Assembly (NCBI GenBank): GCA_029859555.1
Contig: JAOUCV010000110.1
Coordinates: 1-7,131 of the forward strand
Reading direction: 5' to 3'
DNA from: Gammaproteobacteria bacterium
GTDB lineage: Bacteria > Pseudomonadota > Gammaproteobacteria > UBA9214
Length of the DNA: 7,131 nt
A model generated the notes under the pieces. It was not told the DNA's origin. It did not search any database and saw only the letters and a program-made list of their open reading frames with translations. A program made the translations under genes and the position numbers. Shown piece after piece: positions 1 to 5,680 of the stretch; within the stretch, counting starts at the first letter, position 1; each line of letters begins with the position of its first letter.

Positions 1-376
1 TGATGGTGCGCGCAGCGTGCGGGTTTTGCAGGGCCTGCGTGCCGAGGGTGTGGTGCCGCAAATCGTGATCTGGGCACTGGCGCGTGAAATTCGGCAGCTG
101 GCATCGATGGCTGCCGTGGTAGAGAGCGGCCAGTCGATACAGAAAGTACTGGGCCAGTATCGTGTCTGGGCGGCACGCAAGTCGCTGGTCGGCGGTGCCC
201 TGAAGCGCCTGCGGGCGACAGACTGCAATGGCATGCTGCAGCACTGTGCGCTGATTGACCGTATCAGCAAGGGGCAGGCGGGGGGCAAGGCATGGGATGA
301 ACTGTTACAATTGACCCTGCAGCTGGCCGGTGCGCCGGTTTTGCCGGTGATCAAGCAGGCAGGACAGCCCTGTTGA
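1..376 (+). CDS. holA: DNA polymerase III subunit delta, C-terminal part (5' end outside window)
   Basis: The delta subunit is part of the clamp loader that opens the beta sliding clamp and places it on primed DNA. The reading frame is already open at base 2 and gives 124 residues up to the TGA at 374-376; the family is about 340 residues, so about two thirds lies upstream of the window. The visible part matches the all-helical C-terminal collar domain: the 'LQGLRAEG' helix, then '[12 protein letters not shown]', then '[11 protein letters not shown]', and the late 'IDRISKGQ' motif typical of delta. The N-terminal AAA+-like domains cannot be checked here. The stop is 23 bp before the preferred proA ATG. 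An in-frame TTG for proA at 373 would overlap it by 4 bp (TTGA), so the two genes look co-transcribed. Identification rests on remembered family motifs. Confidence 0.88.
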   Translation, partial: DGARSVRVLQGLRAEGVVPQIVIWALAREIRQLASMAAVVESGQSIQKVLGQYRVWAARKSLVGGALKRLRATDCNGMLQHCALIDRISKGQAGGKAWDELLQLTLQLAGAPVLPVIKQAGQPC

Positions 377-399
377 ATACATGGCCTGAAGATGAAGAC

Positions 400-1548
400 A
401 TGAATGCTAAAGCAGAAACATTGAACACTGATATACCGCAATACATGCGTTCGCTTGGCGAGCGTGCGCGCGCCGCTGCACGCGAGACGGGCCGTGCCGA
501 TTCCGGCATGAAAGATGCCGCGCTGCGGGCGATTGCCGCCGCCATCGAGGCAGCGGCTGATAACCTCAAGGCCGAGAATCAGAAAGACCTGGCCGCCGGT
601 AACGATCGCGGCCTTGATTCAGCCCTGCTGGATCGTCTGGAACTGAATGATGAGCGCATCGCACTGATGGCCGAGGGCCTGCGCGAAATCGCGTTGCTGC
701 CGGACCCGGTAGGCAGTATCTCGGAAATGAACTACCGGCCTTCCGGAATCCAGGTTGGCCGTATGCGCGTACCACTGGGTGTTATCGGCATTATTTATGA
801 ATCCCGCCCGAACGTTACCGCGGATGCCGCCGGTCTGTGTCTCAAATCCGGGAATGCCGCTATCCTGCGTGGCGGCTCGGAAGCCATTCATTCCAACCAG
901 GCCATCTCGCGTTGTATTCACCAGGGGCTGAGTGAAGCGGGCATGCCGGCGGATGCCGTGCAGGTTGTCGAGACCACTGACCGTGCTGCGGTCGGTGAGC
1001 TGGTGCGCATGCAGGACTATGTCGATGTTATCGTGCCGCGCGGCGGCAAGGGTTTGATTGAGCGCATCAGTGCAGAGTCCACCATTGCGGTGATCAAGCA
1101 CCTGCACGGTGTGTGCCATACCTATATCGATGACATGGCAGATATCGACAAGGCTATCAAGGTGGCCGTGAATGCCAAGACCCAGCGTTACGGGACCTGT
1201 AACACCATGGAAACCCTGCTGGTTGCCAAAGATATAGCTGCGCAGGTATTGCCGGAACTGGTGACGCAATACCGCGATGCCGGTGTTGAACTGCGTGGCT
1301 GTGAACTGACGCGCACGATTGTTGACGACATCAACGCTGCGGCTGAAGCCGACTGGGACGAAGAATACCTGGCGCCGATACTGGCAATACGTACGGTTGC
1401 TGACATGGATGCGGCAATGGACCACATTGCCCGTCATGGTTCCAGTCATACTGATGTCATTATTACCGAGTCATTGACCAGGGCGCAGCGTTTTCTGCAC
1501 GAGGTGGATTCCAGCTCGGTGATGGTCAATGCATCCAGCCGTTTTTAG
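400..1548 (+). CDS. proA: Glutamate-5-semialdehyde dehydrogenase (gamma-glutamyl phosphate reductase), frame broken near the 3' end
   Basis: ProA reduces gamma-glutamyl phosphate to glutamate-5-semialdehyde with NADPH, the second step of proline synthesis from glutamate, in the cytoplasm. The protein follows the Pseudomonas-type family closely: '[19 protein letters not shown]', '[17 protein letters not shown]', '[11 protein letters not shown]', and the active-site segment '[11 protein letters not shown]' with the catalytic Cys at about residue 267 counted from the ATG at 400. The frame stops at TAG 1546-1548 straight after 'VNASSRF'. The family continues here with (T/A)[14 protein letters not shown], and that sequence lies in the -1 frame to 1682. 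As read, the product has 382 residues and lacks about 45; the rejoined protein would be about 427, close to the usual 417-421. I prefer the ATG at 400. A TTG at 373 with an AGGA at 361-364 is the alternative and would add nine residues. proB is not in the window. Confidence 0.9.
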   Translation: MNAKAETLNTDIPQYMRSLGERARAAARETGRADSGMKDAALRAIAAAIEAAADNLKAENQKDLAAGNDRGLDSALLDRLELNDERIALMAEGLREIALLPDPVGSISEMNYRPSGIQVGRMRVPLGVIGIIYESRPNVTADAAGLCLKSGNAAILRGGSEAIHSNQAISRCIHQGLSEAGMPADAVQVVETTDRAAVGELVRMQDYVDVIVPRGGKGLIERISAESTIAVIKHLHGVCHTYIDDMADIDKAIKVAVNAKTQRYGTCNTMETLLVAKDIAAQVLPELVTQYRDAGVELRGCELTRTIVDDINAAAEADWDEEYLAPILAIRTVADMDAAMDHIARHGSSHTDVIITESLTRAQRFLHEVDSSSVMVNASSRF

Positions 1549-1682
1549 ATGGTTTCGAGTACGGGCTGGGTGCCGAGATTGGTATTAGTACTGACAAGCT
1601 GCATGTGCGCGGGCCGGTAGGTCTCGAAGGTCTGACAACACTCAAATACATCGTCATCGGCGACGGTCACATTCGCAGCTGA
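1548..1682 (+). pseudogene. proA: Out-of-frame 3' remainder of proA
   Basis: Starting at 1548, frame 3 encodes 44 residues beginning [12 protein letters not shown] and including '[18 protein letters not shown]' and '[10 protein letters not shown]', then TGA at 1680-1682. This is the conserved C-terminal end of ProA. It has no start codon or ribosome binding site of its own. The ATG directly after the premature stop (1549-1551) is in the original frame and only reaches a TAG at 1618. The segment still codes cleanly, so the break is either recent, a one-base sequencing or assembly error in the T run, or is bridged by ribosomal slippage. One base is missing relative to an intact frame. Confidence 0.88.
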
Positions 1683-1711
1683 TGCCGGCAGTTTCGGACA
1701 TTTCAATATGA
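1682..1711 (+). other. Nine-codon mini-frame linking the proA stop and nadD start
   Basis: The ATG at 1682-1684 overlaps the proA stop as TGATG. It reads nine codons (MPAVSDISI) to a TGA at 1709-1711, which overlaps the nadD start as ATGA. Neither this ATG nor the nadD ATG has a clear Shine-Dalgarno sequence. The arrangement would let ribosomes finishing full-length proA pass by termination-reinitiation into nadD. It may be chance, or the remains of a longer nadD N-terminus that lost its frame. No function of the peptide is claimed. Confidence 0.3.
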
Positions 1712-2349
1712 TTGGTATTCTTGGCGGATCCTTTGATCCGGTTCACTATGGTCACCTGCGACCGGCCCTCGAAGTGCAACAGTTTCTTGGTCTGGATGAA
1801 ATTCGGCTGGTTCCCAGTCTGTTGCCGCCGCATCGGCCGCAACCACAGGCCTCGCCACAGCAACGCGTCGCCATGCTGAATGCAGCGGTTGAAAATTACC
1901 CGGTATTCAAAGTCGACACCCGCGAGTTTGACCGGGAAGGGCCGTCCTATACGCTGGATACGCTGATCTCGCTGCGCGAGGAAATGCCTGGCGTCGATCT
2001 GTGCCTGCTGGTAGGTATGGATGCCTTTCAGGTGCTGGCAAGCTGGCATCGCTGGCGCGAGTTAACGGATCACTGTCACATGGTGGTACTGGATCGCCCC
2101 GGCGCGCAGTTACCGACACAGGGTGAGCTGGCTGATTTTATCCGTCTGCACCGGGTTATGGAGCCCGAAAAACTCGGCAAGCAATCATTCGGTCTGCTGT
2201 ATTTTCATGCGGTCAGCCAGCTGCAAATATCCTCGACTGCAATCCGCAAGTTGCTGGCCTCGGGTGGTGACGCCGGCTTTCTGTTGCCGGAGCGTGTACT
2301 CGATGTTGTACGTAGCAAGAGCCTGTATGGCGTGGCTGAGAATCAATGA
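1708..2349 (+). CDS. nadD: Nicotinate-nucleotide adenylyltransferase
   Basis: NadD transfers AMP from ATP to nicotinate mononucleotide to make deamido-NAD, a central step of NAD synthesis in the cytoplasm. The protein has 213 residues, the same as E. coli NadD. It begins with the nucleotidyltransferase P-loop-like strand 'MIGILGGSFDPVHYGH', which carries the HxGH motif at residues 13-16. It contains the family segment 'LLVGMDAFQVLASWHRW', and near the end 'ISSTAIR' at about residues 174-180, the second ATP-binding motif. The start at 1708 puts the first beta-strand at the very N-terminus, as in homologues, although no Shine-Dalgarno is visible upstream ('cggacatttcaat'). The stop overlaps the rsfS start by 4 bp, which implies coupled translation. 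All hallmark residues are present. Confidence 0.96.
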   Translation: MIGILGGSFDPVHYGHLRPALEVQQFLGLDEIRLVPSLLPPHRPQPQASPQQRVAMLNAAVENYPVFKVDTREFDREGPSYTLDTLISLREEMPGVDLCLLVGMDAFQVLASWHRWRELTDHCHMVVLDRPGAQLPTQGELADFIRLHRVMEPEKLGKQSFGLLYFHAVSQLQISSTAIRKLLASGGDAGFLLPERVLDVVRSKSLYGVAENQ

Positions 2350-2711
2350 GTGATTTAATGAACAATAAAGAGAGTGACCGTTTGCTGGAAGTGGTAGTTG
2401 CTGCGCTGGACGAAATGAAAGGCGTCGATATCCGGGTGGTTGATGTCCGCGAGCTGACCTCGATTACCGATCGCATGGTAATTGTCAGTGGCACCTCCAC
2501 CCGGCACGTGAAGGCGCTGGCCGAGCATGTCGTAGTGCAGGCAAAGCAGCATGGCTGCACACCGCTGGGCGTGGAAGGTGAAACAACTGCTGAGTGGGTA
2601 CTGGTTGACCTGGCCGATGTCGTTGTGCATGTCATGATGCCTGAAATCAGGGAATTCTATGCACTGGAAAAACTCTGGTCCGTCGGTGGCCGCAGCAACG
2701 CCAGTGCCTGA
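2346..2711 (+). CDS. rsfS: Ribosomal silencing factor RsfS
   Basis: RsfS (Iojap/YbeB family) binds protein uL14 on the large ribosomal subunit and blocks joining of the subunits, lowering translation when nutrients are scarce. The protein has 121 residues against about 105 in E. coli. The family signatures are continuous: 'DVRELTSITDRMVIVSGTST', 'RHVKALAEHV', 'GVEGE', then 'WVLVDLADVVVHVM' and 'REFYALEKLW'. The extra length is at both ends, a short MSDLMNNK start and a tail 'SVGGRSNASA'. The ATG at 2346 overlaps the nadD stop (ATGA). A second ATG at 2358, seven bases after a GAG, is an equally possible start and would remove four residues. nadD-rsfS adjacency is a common bacterial arrangement. 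The next gene, rlmH, is normally directly adjacent but here lies 320 bp away. Confidence 0.95.
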   Translation: MSDLMNNKESDRLLEVVVAALDEMKGVDIRVVDVRELTSITDRMVIVSGTSTRHVKALAEHVVVQAKQHGCTPLGVEGETTAEWVLVDLADVVVHVMMPEIREFYALEKLWSVGGRSNASA

Positions 2712-2849
2712 GTATCACTGTTCCATTGATTGTTTCGTTTCCCGGTAAGGCCTGCCTCCCGTTTTTTACTGCTGCGGTGAGGCGCCTGCTCCCCGATTCC
2801 TTTTGCTCCGGAAATACCCCCGGTCCCTCTTGCAGGGGGAGGGTTCCCT

Positions 2850-2873
2850 CTCCAGCCGCCTTTCCCTCCGGGA
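2850..2873 (+). repeat. 24-bp direct repeat, copy 1, with hairpin
   Basis: This copy matches the one at 2883-2906 with a single mismatch (T at 2862, G at 2895); the period is 33 bp. It carries the left arm and most of the right arm of a hairpin, TTTCCC (2861-2866), loop TCC, GGGAAA (2870-2875). Confidence 0.75.
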
Positions 2874-2882
2874 AATTTACCC

Positions 2883-2906
2883 CTCCAGCCGCCTGTCCCT
2901 CCGGGA
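2883..2906 (+). repeat. 24-bp direct repeat, copy 2, with hairpin
   Basis: Second copy of the tandem unit. Its hairpin is GTCCC (2895-2899), loop TCC, GGGAC (2903-2907), extendable by a T-G pair. The one base that differs from copy 1 is matched by a change on the opposite arm (A at 2874, C at 2907), so pairing is kept. Confidence 0.75.
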
Positions 2907-3020
2907 CGCCGACAGGGATGTCGGTGCCAGGGCACCAACAGTAGGCGCTTTAGGCGACGCAGGACGCGGTTGGGGAGAGGGAATAATATGAGGCAACTGT
3001 TTACAAGCCAGACCCCCGAC

Positions 3021-3024
3021 AGGG
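3021..3024 (+). promoter_or_regulatory. Ribosome binding site of rlmH
   Basis: AGGG seven bases before the ATG at 3032 supports this start. It lies downstream of the repeat element. Confidence 0.55.
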
Positions 3025-3031
3025 CACCGCC

Positions 3032-3502
3032 ATGCGCATCCACCTGATTGCCGTCGGCACACGCATGCCGACATGGGTGACCGAGGCTTACCGTGAATAC
3101 GCCAGGCGTCTGCCCCGCGAATGCACACTGCAACTGGTCGAAATCCCCCTGAGCAAGCGGCGCAAATCGCAAACACCTGAACAGGCAGCTGACGAAGAAG
3201 GCCGGCAGATGCTGGCTGCTATTCCCAAAGACTGCACGGTGGTGGCACTCGATGTGCCTGGTCAGAGCTGGTCAACACAAATGCTGGCCGGGCGGCTGCA
3301 GGACTGGCTGGGTTCCGGACGTGATGTGGCCTTGCTGGTGGGTGGCCCGGATGGCCTGTCAGCGGGCTGTCTGGCGCGGGCCGACCTGAAATGGTCGTTA
3401 TCAGCGCTAACCTATCCGCATCCGCTGGTGCGTGTCATCCTGTCCGAGCAGCTATACCGTGCATGGACCATTAATGCAGGTCACCCGTACCATCGATCAT
3501 GA
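3032..3502 (+). CDS. rlmH: 23S rRNA (pseudouridine-1915-N3)-methyltransferase RlmH
   Basis: RlmH is a small SPOUT-class enzyme that methylates pseudouridine 1915 in helix 69 of 23S rRNA, using S-adenosylmethionine on assembled 70S ribosomes. The protein has 156 residues (E. coli 155). It starts with the usual strand 'MRIHLIAVGTRMP', and has 'PLSKRR' and the cofactor-binding loop 'LLVGGPDGL' with GGPDG at about 104-108. The C-terminal knot region includes 'LVRVILSEQLYRAW' and the invariant ending 'HPYHR' next to the stop. It is therefore complete. It follows rsfS, its usual partner in ribosome biology, but is separated from it by a repeat-bearing gap. Twelve bases separate it from maf, so those two are probably co-transcribed. 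Confidence 0.96.
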   Translation: MRIHLIAVGTRMPTWVTEAYREYARRLPRECTLQLVEIPLSKRRKSQTPEQAADEEGRQMLAAIPKDCTVVALDVPGQSWSTQMLAGRLQDWLGSGRDVALLVGGPDGLSAGCLARADLKWSLSALTYPHPLVRVILSEQLYRAWTINAGHPYHRS

Positions 3503-3507
3503 TAAGG
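3503..3507 (+). promoter_or_regulatory. Ribosome binding site of maf
   Basis: TAAGG seven bases before the ATG at 3515. It favours this start although it gives maf an N-terminal stretch about 17 residues longer than many homologues. No other ATG, GTG or TTG lies between it and the conserved 'LASQSPRR'. Confidence 0.55.
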
Positions 3508-3514
3508 TTGCCTG

Positions 3515-4132
3515 ATGAATACCATAGCGACGCATACCGGTAATTCTGACAGCCGGCTGGCAAATATTTTCCTGGCATCGCAGTCACCACGGCGCAGGGA
3601 ATTATTGCAGCAGATCGGCGTCCGCTTTGAACTGCTGCCGGTGGATATTGACGAGACGCAACAAGCCGGTGAAACACCGCAAGCCTGCGTGCAGCGCCTG
3701 GCGCTGGAAAAGGCGCGGGCGGGCAGGGCGGTATTGCCGGCAGGGCGTTCACAAGCGGTGATGGGTGCCGATACACTGGTGGTATGTGGTGACGCCGTGC
3801 TCGGCAAGCCGGCTGACCGGGAGGCGGCACTTGCCATGTTGCAATCGCTCTCCGGCACTACCCACCAGGTCATTACTGCGGTTGCGCTGGCAGCTGATCA
3901 CGAGGCGAGCTGCATCAGTACCAGTCACGTGACATTTCGCACGTTAACTGTGGATGAATGTGAGGCATACTGGGAGACCGGTGAGCCGCGGGACAAGGCC
4001 GGGGCGTATGCGGTGCAGGGGCTGGCCGCGATTTTTATCAGCCGGCTCGAGGGCAGTTACTCGGGTGTTATGGGATTGCCGCTGTATGAAACAGCAGCCT
4101 TGCTGAAAGATTTTGGAATTACACTTGTATAG
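3515..4132 (+). CDS. maf: Maf family nucleoside triphosphate pyrophosphatase, YhdE type (dTTP/UTP)
   Basis: Maf proteins hydrolyse non-canonical or pyrimidine nucleoside triphosphates to the monophosphate and pyrophosphate, and have been linked to septum formation. The protein has 205 residues. Motifs in order: '[12 protein letters not shown]' (about residues 20-31), '[10 protein letters not shown]', 'MGADTLVV' with the catalytic Asp near 86, '[10 protein letters not shown]', '[14 protein letters not shown]', 'VTFRTLT', '[13 protein letters not shown]' and '[14 protein letters not shown]'. The 'DKAGAY..QG' and 'GSY..V.GLPL' motifs mark the YhdE/MafB-like dTTP/UTP subgroup rather than the YceF m7GTP subgroup. 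Position directly before rng agrees with this, as in E. coli and Pseudomonas. Residues 1-17 are unusually long and polar, so a start error cannot be excluded. Substrate preference is inferred from the subgroup. Confidence 0.93.
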   Translation: MNTIATHTGNSDSRLANIFLASQSPRRRELLQQIGVRFELLPVDIDETQQAGETPQACVQRLALEKARAGRAVLPAGRSQAVMGADTLVVCGDAVLGKPADREAALAMLQSLSGTTHQVITAVALAADHEASCISTSHVTFRTLTVDECEAYWETGEPRDKAGAYAVQGLAAIFISRLEGSYSGVMGLPLYETAALLKDFGITLV

Positions 4133-4159
4133 TATTTGCCCTGGCAGACAGTCGGTTAT

Positions 4160-4167
4160 GGAAAGGG
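4160..4167 (+). promoter_or_regulatory. Ribosome binding site that decides the rng start
   Basis: GGAAAGGG ends four bases before the ATG at 4172. An in-frame TTG at 4136 would add 12 residues (including PWQTVGYGKGY) with no family match. The ATG at 4172 also brings the protein to the expected length. Confidence 0.65.
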
Positions 4168-4171
4168 ATAT

Positions 4172-5638
4172 ATGAGCGAAGAGATATTAATCAATGTAAC
4201 ACCGAGGGAAACCCGCGTTGCGGTGGTGGAAAATGGTGTGTTGCAGGAAGTATTTGTCGAGCGCGCCAGGCGTCGTGGCATTGTCGGCAAGATCTACCGG
4301 GGCAAGGTCTGTCGCGTGTTGCCGGGTATGCAGGCAGCATTCGTGGATATCGGGCTGGAGCGGGCAGCTTTTTTGCATGCGTCGGATGTCAGTCCACGTG
4401 GTCCTGATGACGATGCCGGCGGTAATGGTGAACCCGATATCAGTGATCTGCTGCGTGAGGGAGAAGAAATTTCTGTGCAGGTTATCAAGGATCCGCTCGG
4501 TACCAAGGGTGCCCGCCTGACAACGCAGATCACGATCCCGTCGCGTTACCTGGTGTTTATCCCGCATGTTGTCAATGTCGGTATTTCCCAGAAGATTGAG
4601 GACGAACAGGAGCGGGTGCGGTTGCGTGACATCATCCAGCTGTTCATGACGGACCAGCATGGTGGCGGTTACATTGCCCGCACCGCGGCAGAGAGTGCCG
4701 ATGCCGATGCATTGCGTGCCGACATGCTGTTTCTCAGCAAGCTGTGGAAATCCGTGCAGGAAGCCGACGCGGTTGCAGAATCCGGTGCAGTTATTTATGA
4801 CGACCTGCCGCTGACTATTCGCGTGATGCGCGACATGCTCGGCAGCGGTATTGAGAAGGTGCGAATCGATTCACGCGAAAGCTACCAGCGTGCCCATGAG
4901 TTTTGTGAGCGTTTCATGCCGGAGTTGCAGTCGCGGGTTGAATACTACCCGGGTGAACGACCGATCTTTGATATCTACAGTATCGAGGACGAGATTCAGA
5001 AAGCGCTGGACCGCAAGGTGCAGCTGAAGTCAGGTGGTTACCTCATCATTGACCAGACCGAGGCCATGACAACGGCGGACGTTAATACCGGTGGCTATGT
5101 CGGGCATCGCAACCTCGAGGAAACTATTTTTAAGACCAACCTGGAAGCGGCACAGGCGATTGCCCGCCAACTGCGCCTGCGTAATCTCGGCGGTATTATT
5201 ATTATCGATTTTATCGATATGTCGCAGCAGGAACACAAGCGCCAGGTGCTGCGGGCGCTGGAGAAATGTCTCGACAAGGACCATGCACGCACGCACATAA
5301 CCGAAGTGTCGTCGCTCGGACTGGTGGAAATGACCCGCAAGCGCACGCGCGAGAGTCTGGAACATGTGCTCTGTGAAACCTGTCCAACCTGTGGTGGCCG
5401 GGCTTCGCTGAAAACACCGGAAACAACCTGTTACGAAATATTTCGGGAAATACTGCGAGAATCACGTCAGTTTGACGCACAGGAGTTACTGGTACTGGCC
5501 TCGCAGGAAGTGGTAGACCTGCTGCTTGACGAAGAGTCCACCAGTCTTGCCGAGCTGGAGGTGTTTATCGGCAAGCCCATCAGGTTCCAGGTGGAGGCCC
5601 TGTATACGCAGGAACAATATGACGTTGTGCTGTTGTAG
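4172..5638 (+). CDS. rng: Ribonuclease G
   Basis: RNase G is a cytoplasmic endoribonuclease of the RNase E/G family that matures the 5' end of 16S rRNA and degrades some mRNAs. From this ATG it has 488 residues (E. coli 489), beginning 'MSEEILINVTPRETRVAVVE'. An S1 RNA-binding domain follows at about 39-125 ('GKIYRGKVCRVLPGMQAAFVDIG'-like core). The DNase I-like catalytic core has both metal-binding aspartates, D303 in 'TTADVNTGG' and D346 in 'IIIIDFIDM', numbered exactly as in RNase E. The zinc-link 'CPTCGG' has C404 and C407. It ends without the long RNase E tail, so it is RNase G and not RNase E. The gap to maf is 39 bp and to yhdP 42 bp. No sign of damage. Confidence 0.97.
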   Translation: MSEEILINVTPRETRVAVVENGVLQEVFVERARRRGIVGKIYRGKVCRVLPGMQAAFVDIGLERAAFLHASDVSPRGPDDDAGGNGEPDISDLLREGEEISVQVIKDPLGTKGARLTTQITIPSRYLVFIPHVVNVGISQKIEDEQERVRLRDIIQLFMTDQHGGGYIARTAAESADADALRADMLFLSKLWKSVQEADAVAESGAVIYDDLPLTIRVMRDMLGSGIEKVRIDSRESYQRAHEFCERFMPELQSRVEYYPGERPIFDIYSIEDEIQKALDRKVQLKSGGYLIIDQTEAMTTADVNTGGYVGHRNLEETIFKTNLEAAQAIARQLRLRNLGGIIIIDFIDMSQQEHKRQVLRALEKCLDKDHARTHITEVSSLGLVEMTRKRTRESLEHVLCETCPTCGGRASLKTPETTCYEIFREILRESRQFDAQELLVLASQEVVDLLLDEESTSLAELEVFIGKPIRFQVEALYTQEQYDVVLL

Positions 5639-5680
5639 TCCTGCCAGTCGGTTCAGCTTGAACTACTGCGCTTGCAAGCC
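5639..5680. repeat. Short palindromes in the rng-yhdP gap
   Basis: The gap holds a GTTCA/TGAAC stem with a 3-base loop (5651-5663) and a perfect 10-bp palindrome GCTTGCAAGC (5670-5679) that ends one base before the yhdP ATG. There is no T run, so this is not a convincing terminator. It could be a minor folding or protein-binding site, or chance. Confidence 0.3.

Larger units (their letters stand above)
2844..2983. repeat. Structured intergenic repeat with 10-bp terminal inverted repeats (MITE- or REP-like candidate)
   Basis: The ends are exact inverted repeats: TTCCCTCTCC at 2844-2853 and GGAGAGGGAA at 2974-2983, bounding 140 bp. Inside are two tandem hairpins and two overlapping stems (CCGACA/TGTCGG at 2909-2924 and GGTGC/GCACC at 2923-2936, which share two bases and so cannot both form fully). 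A further CCCTC/GAGGG stem lies just outside at 2825-2843. No transposase frame is present and no clear target duplication flanks the ends. Size, inverted ends and position between two normally adjacent genes suggest a small non-autonomous or REP-type repeat. That identity is inferred, since other copies cannot be seen here. Confidence 0.5.
2712..3031. other. 320-bp non-coding gap between rsfS and rlmH
   Basis: No credible gene is seen. The first ~110 bases (to about 2820) are unremarkable apart from a T6 run at 2762-2767 that lacks a good stem in front of it. From about 2821 to 2983 the + strand is rich in C- and G-runs with several hairpins and a direct repeat, listed separately. The last ~50 bases lead to rlmH and hold its ribosome binding site. 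Short open frames here give low-complexity, repeat-derived peptides and are not considered genes. Confidence 0.7.

Noticed and set aside
619..1449. Long antisense open frame of 276 codons inside proA
   Set aside because: It lies opposite a strongly conserved ProA sequence, its peptide has no recognisable domain, and it is explained by codon bias of the sense gene.
2745..2767. T6 run at 2762-2767 as a rho-independent terminator after rsfS
   Set aside because: No stable GC-rich stem lies immediately before the T run on the + strand.
2850..2906. CRISPR-like repeat pair
   Set aside because: Only two copies with a 9-bp separation; no spacer-sized intervals and no cas genes.
2961..2989. Promoter for rlmH using TAATAT at 2984-2989 at the edge of the repeat
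   Set aside because: It matches the -10 consensus at only four of six bases and has no -35 hexamer at the right distance.
2726..2991. Two overlapping + strand open frames (72 and 62 codons) in the rsfS-rlmH gap
   Set aside because: Both read through the repeat element and give repetitive peptides (SSRLSLR twice in one) with no good ribosome site; repeat-derived, not genes.
2657..3176. Antisense open frames of 171 and 99 codons spanning the gap and rlmH start
   Set aside because: They overlap conserved ends of rsfS or rlmH and cross the repeat; composition is proline, glycine and arginine-rich as expected from C/G-runs.
4100..4133. Promoter for rng with TATAGT at 4128-4133
   Set aside because: The only -35-like hexamer (TTGCTG 4100-4105) is 22 bp away, too far; the match is within maf coding sequence and probably chance.
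4136..4171. TTG start at 4136 for rng
   Set aside because: It adds 12 residues not found in the family; the ATG at 4172 has a good ribosome site and gives the expected 488 residues and residue numbering.
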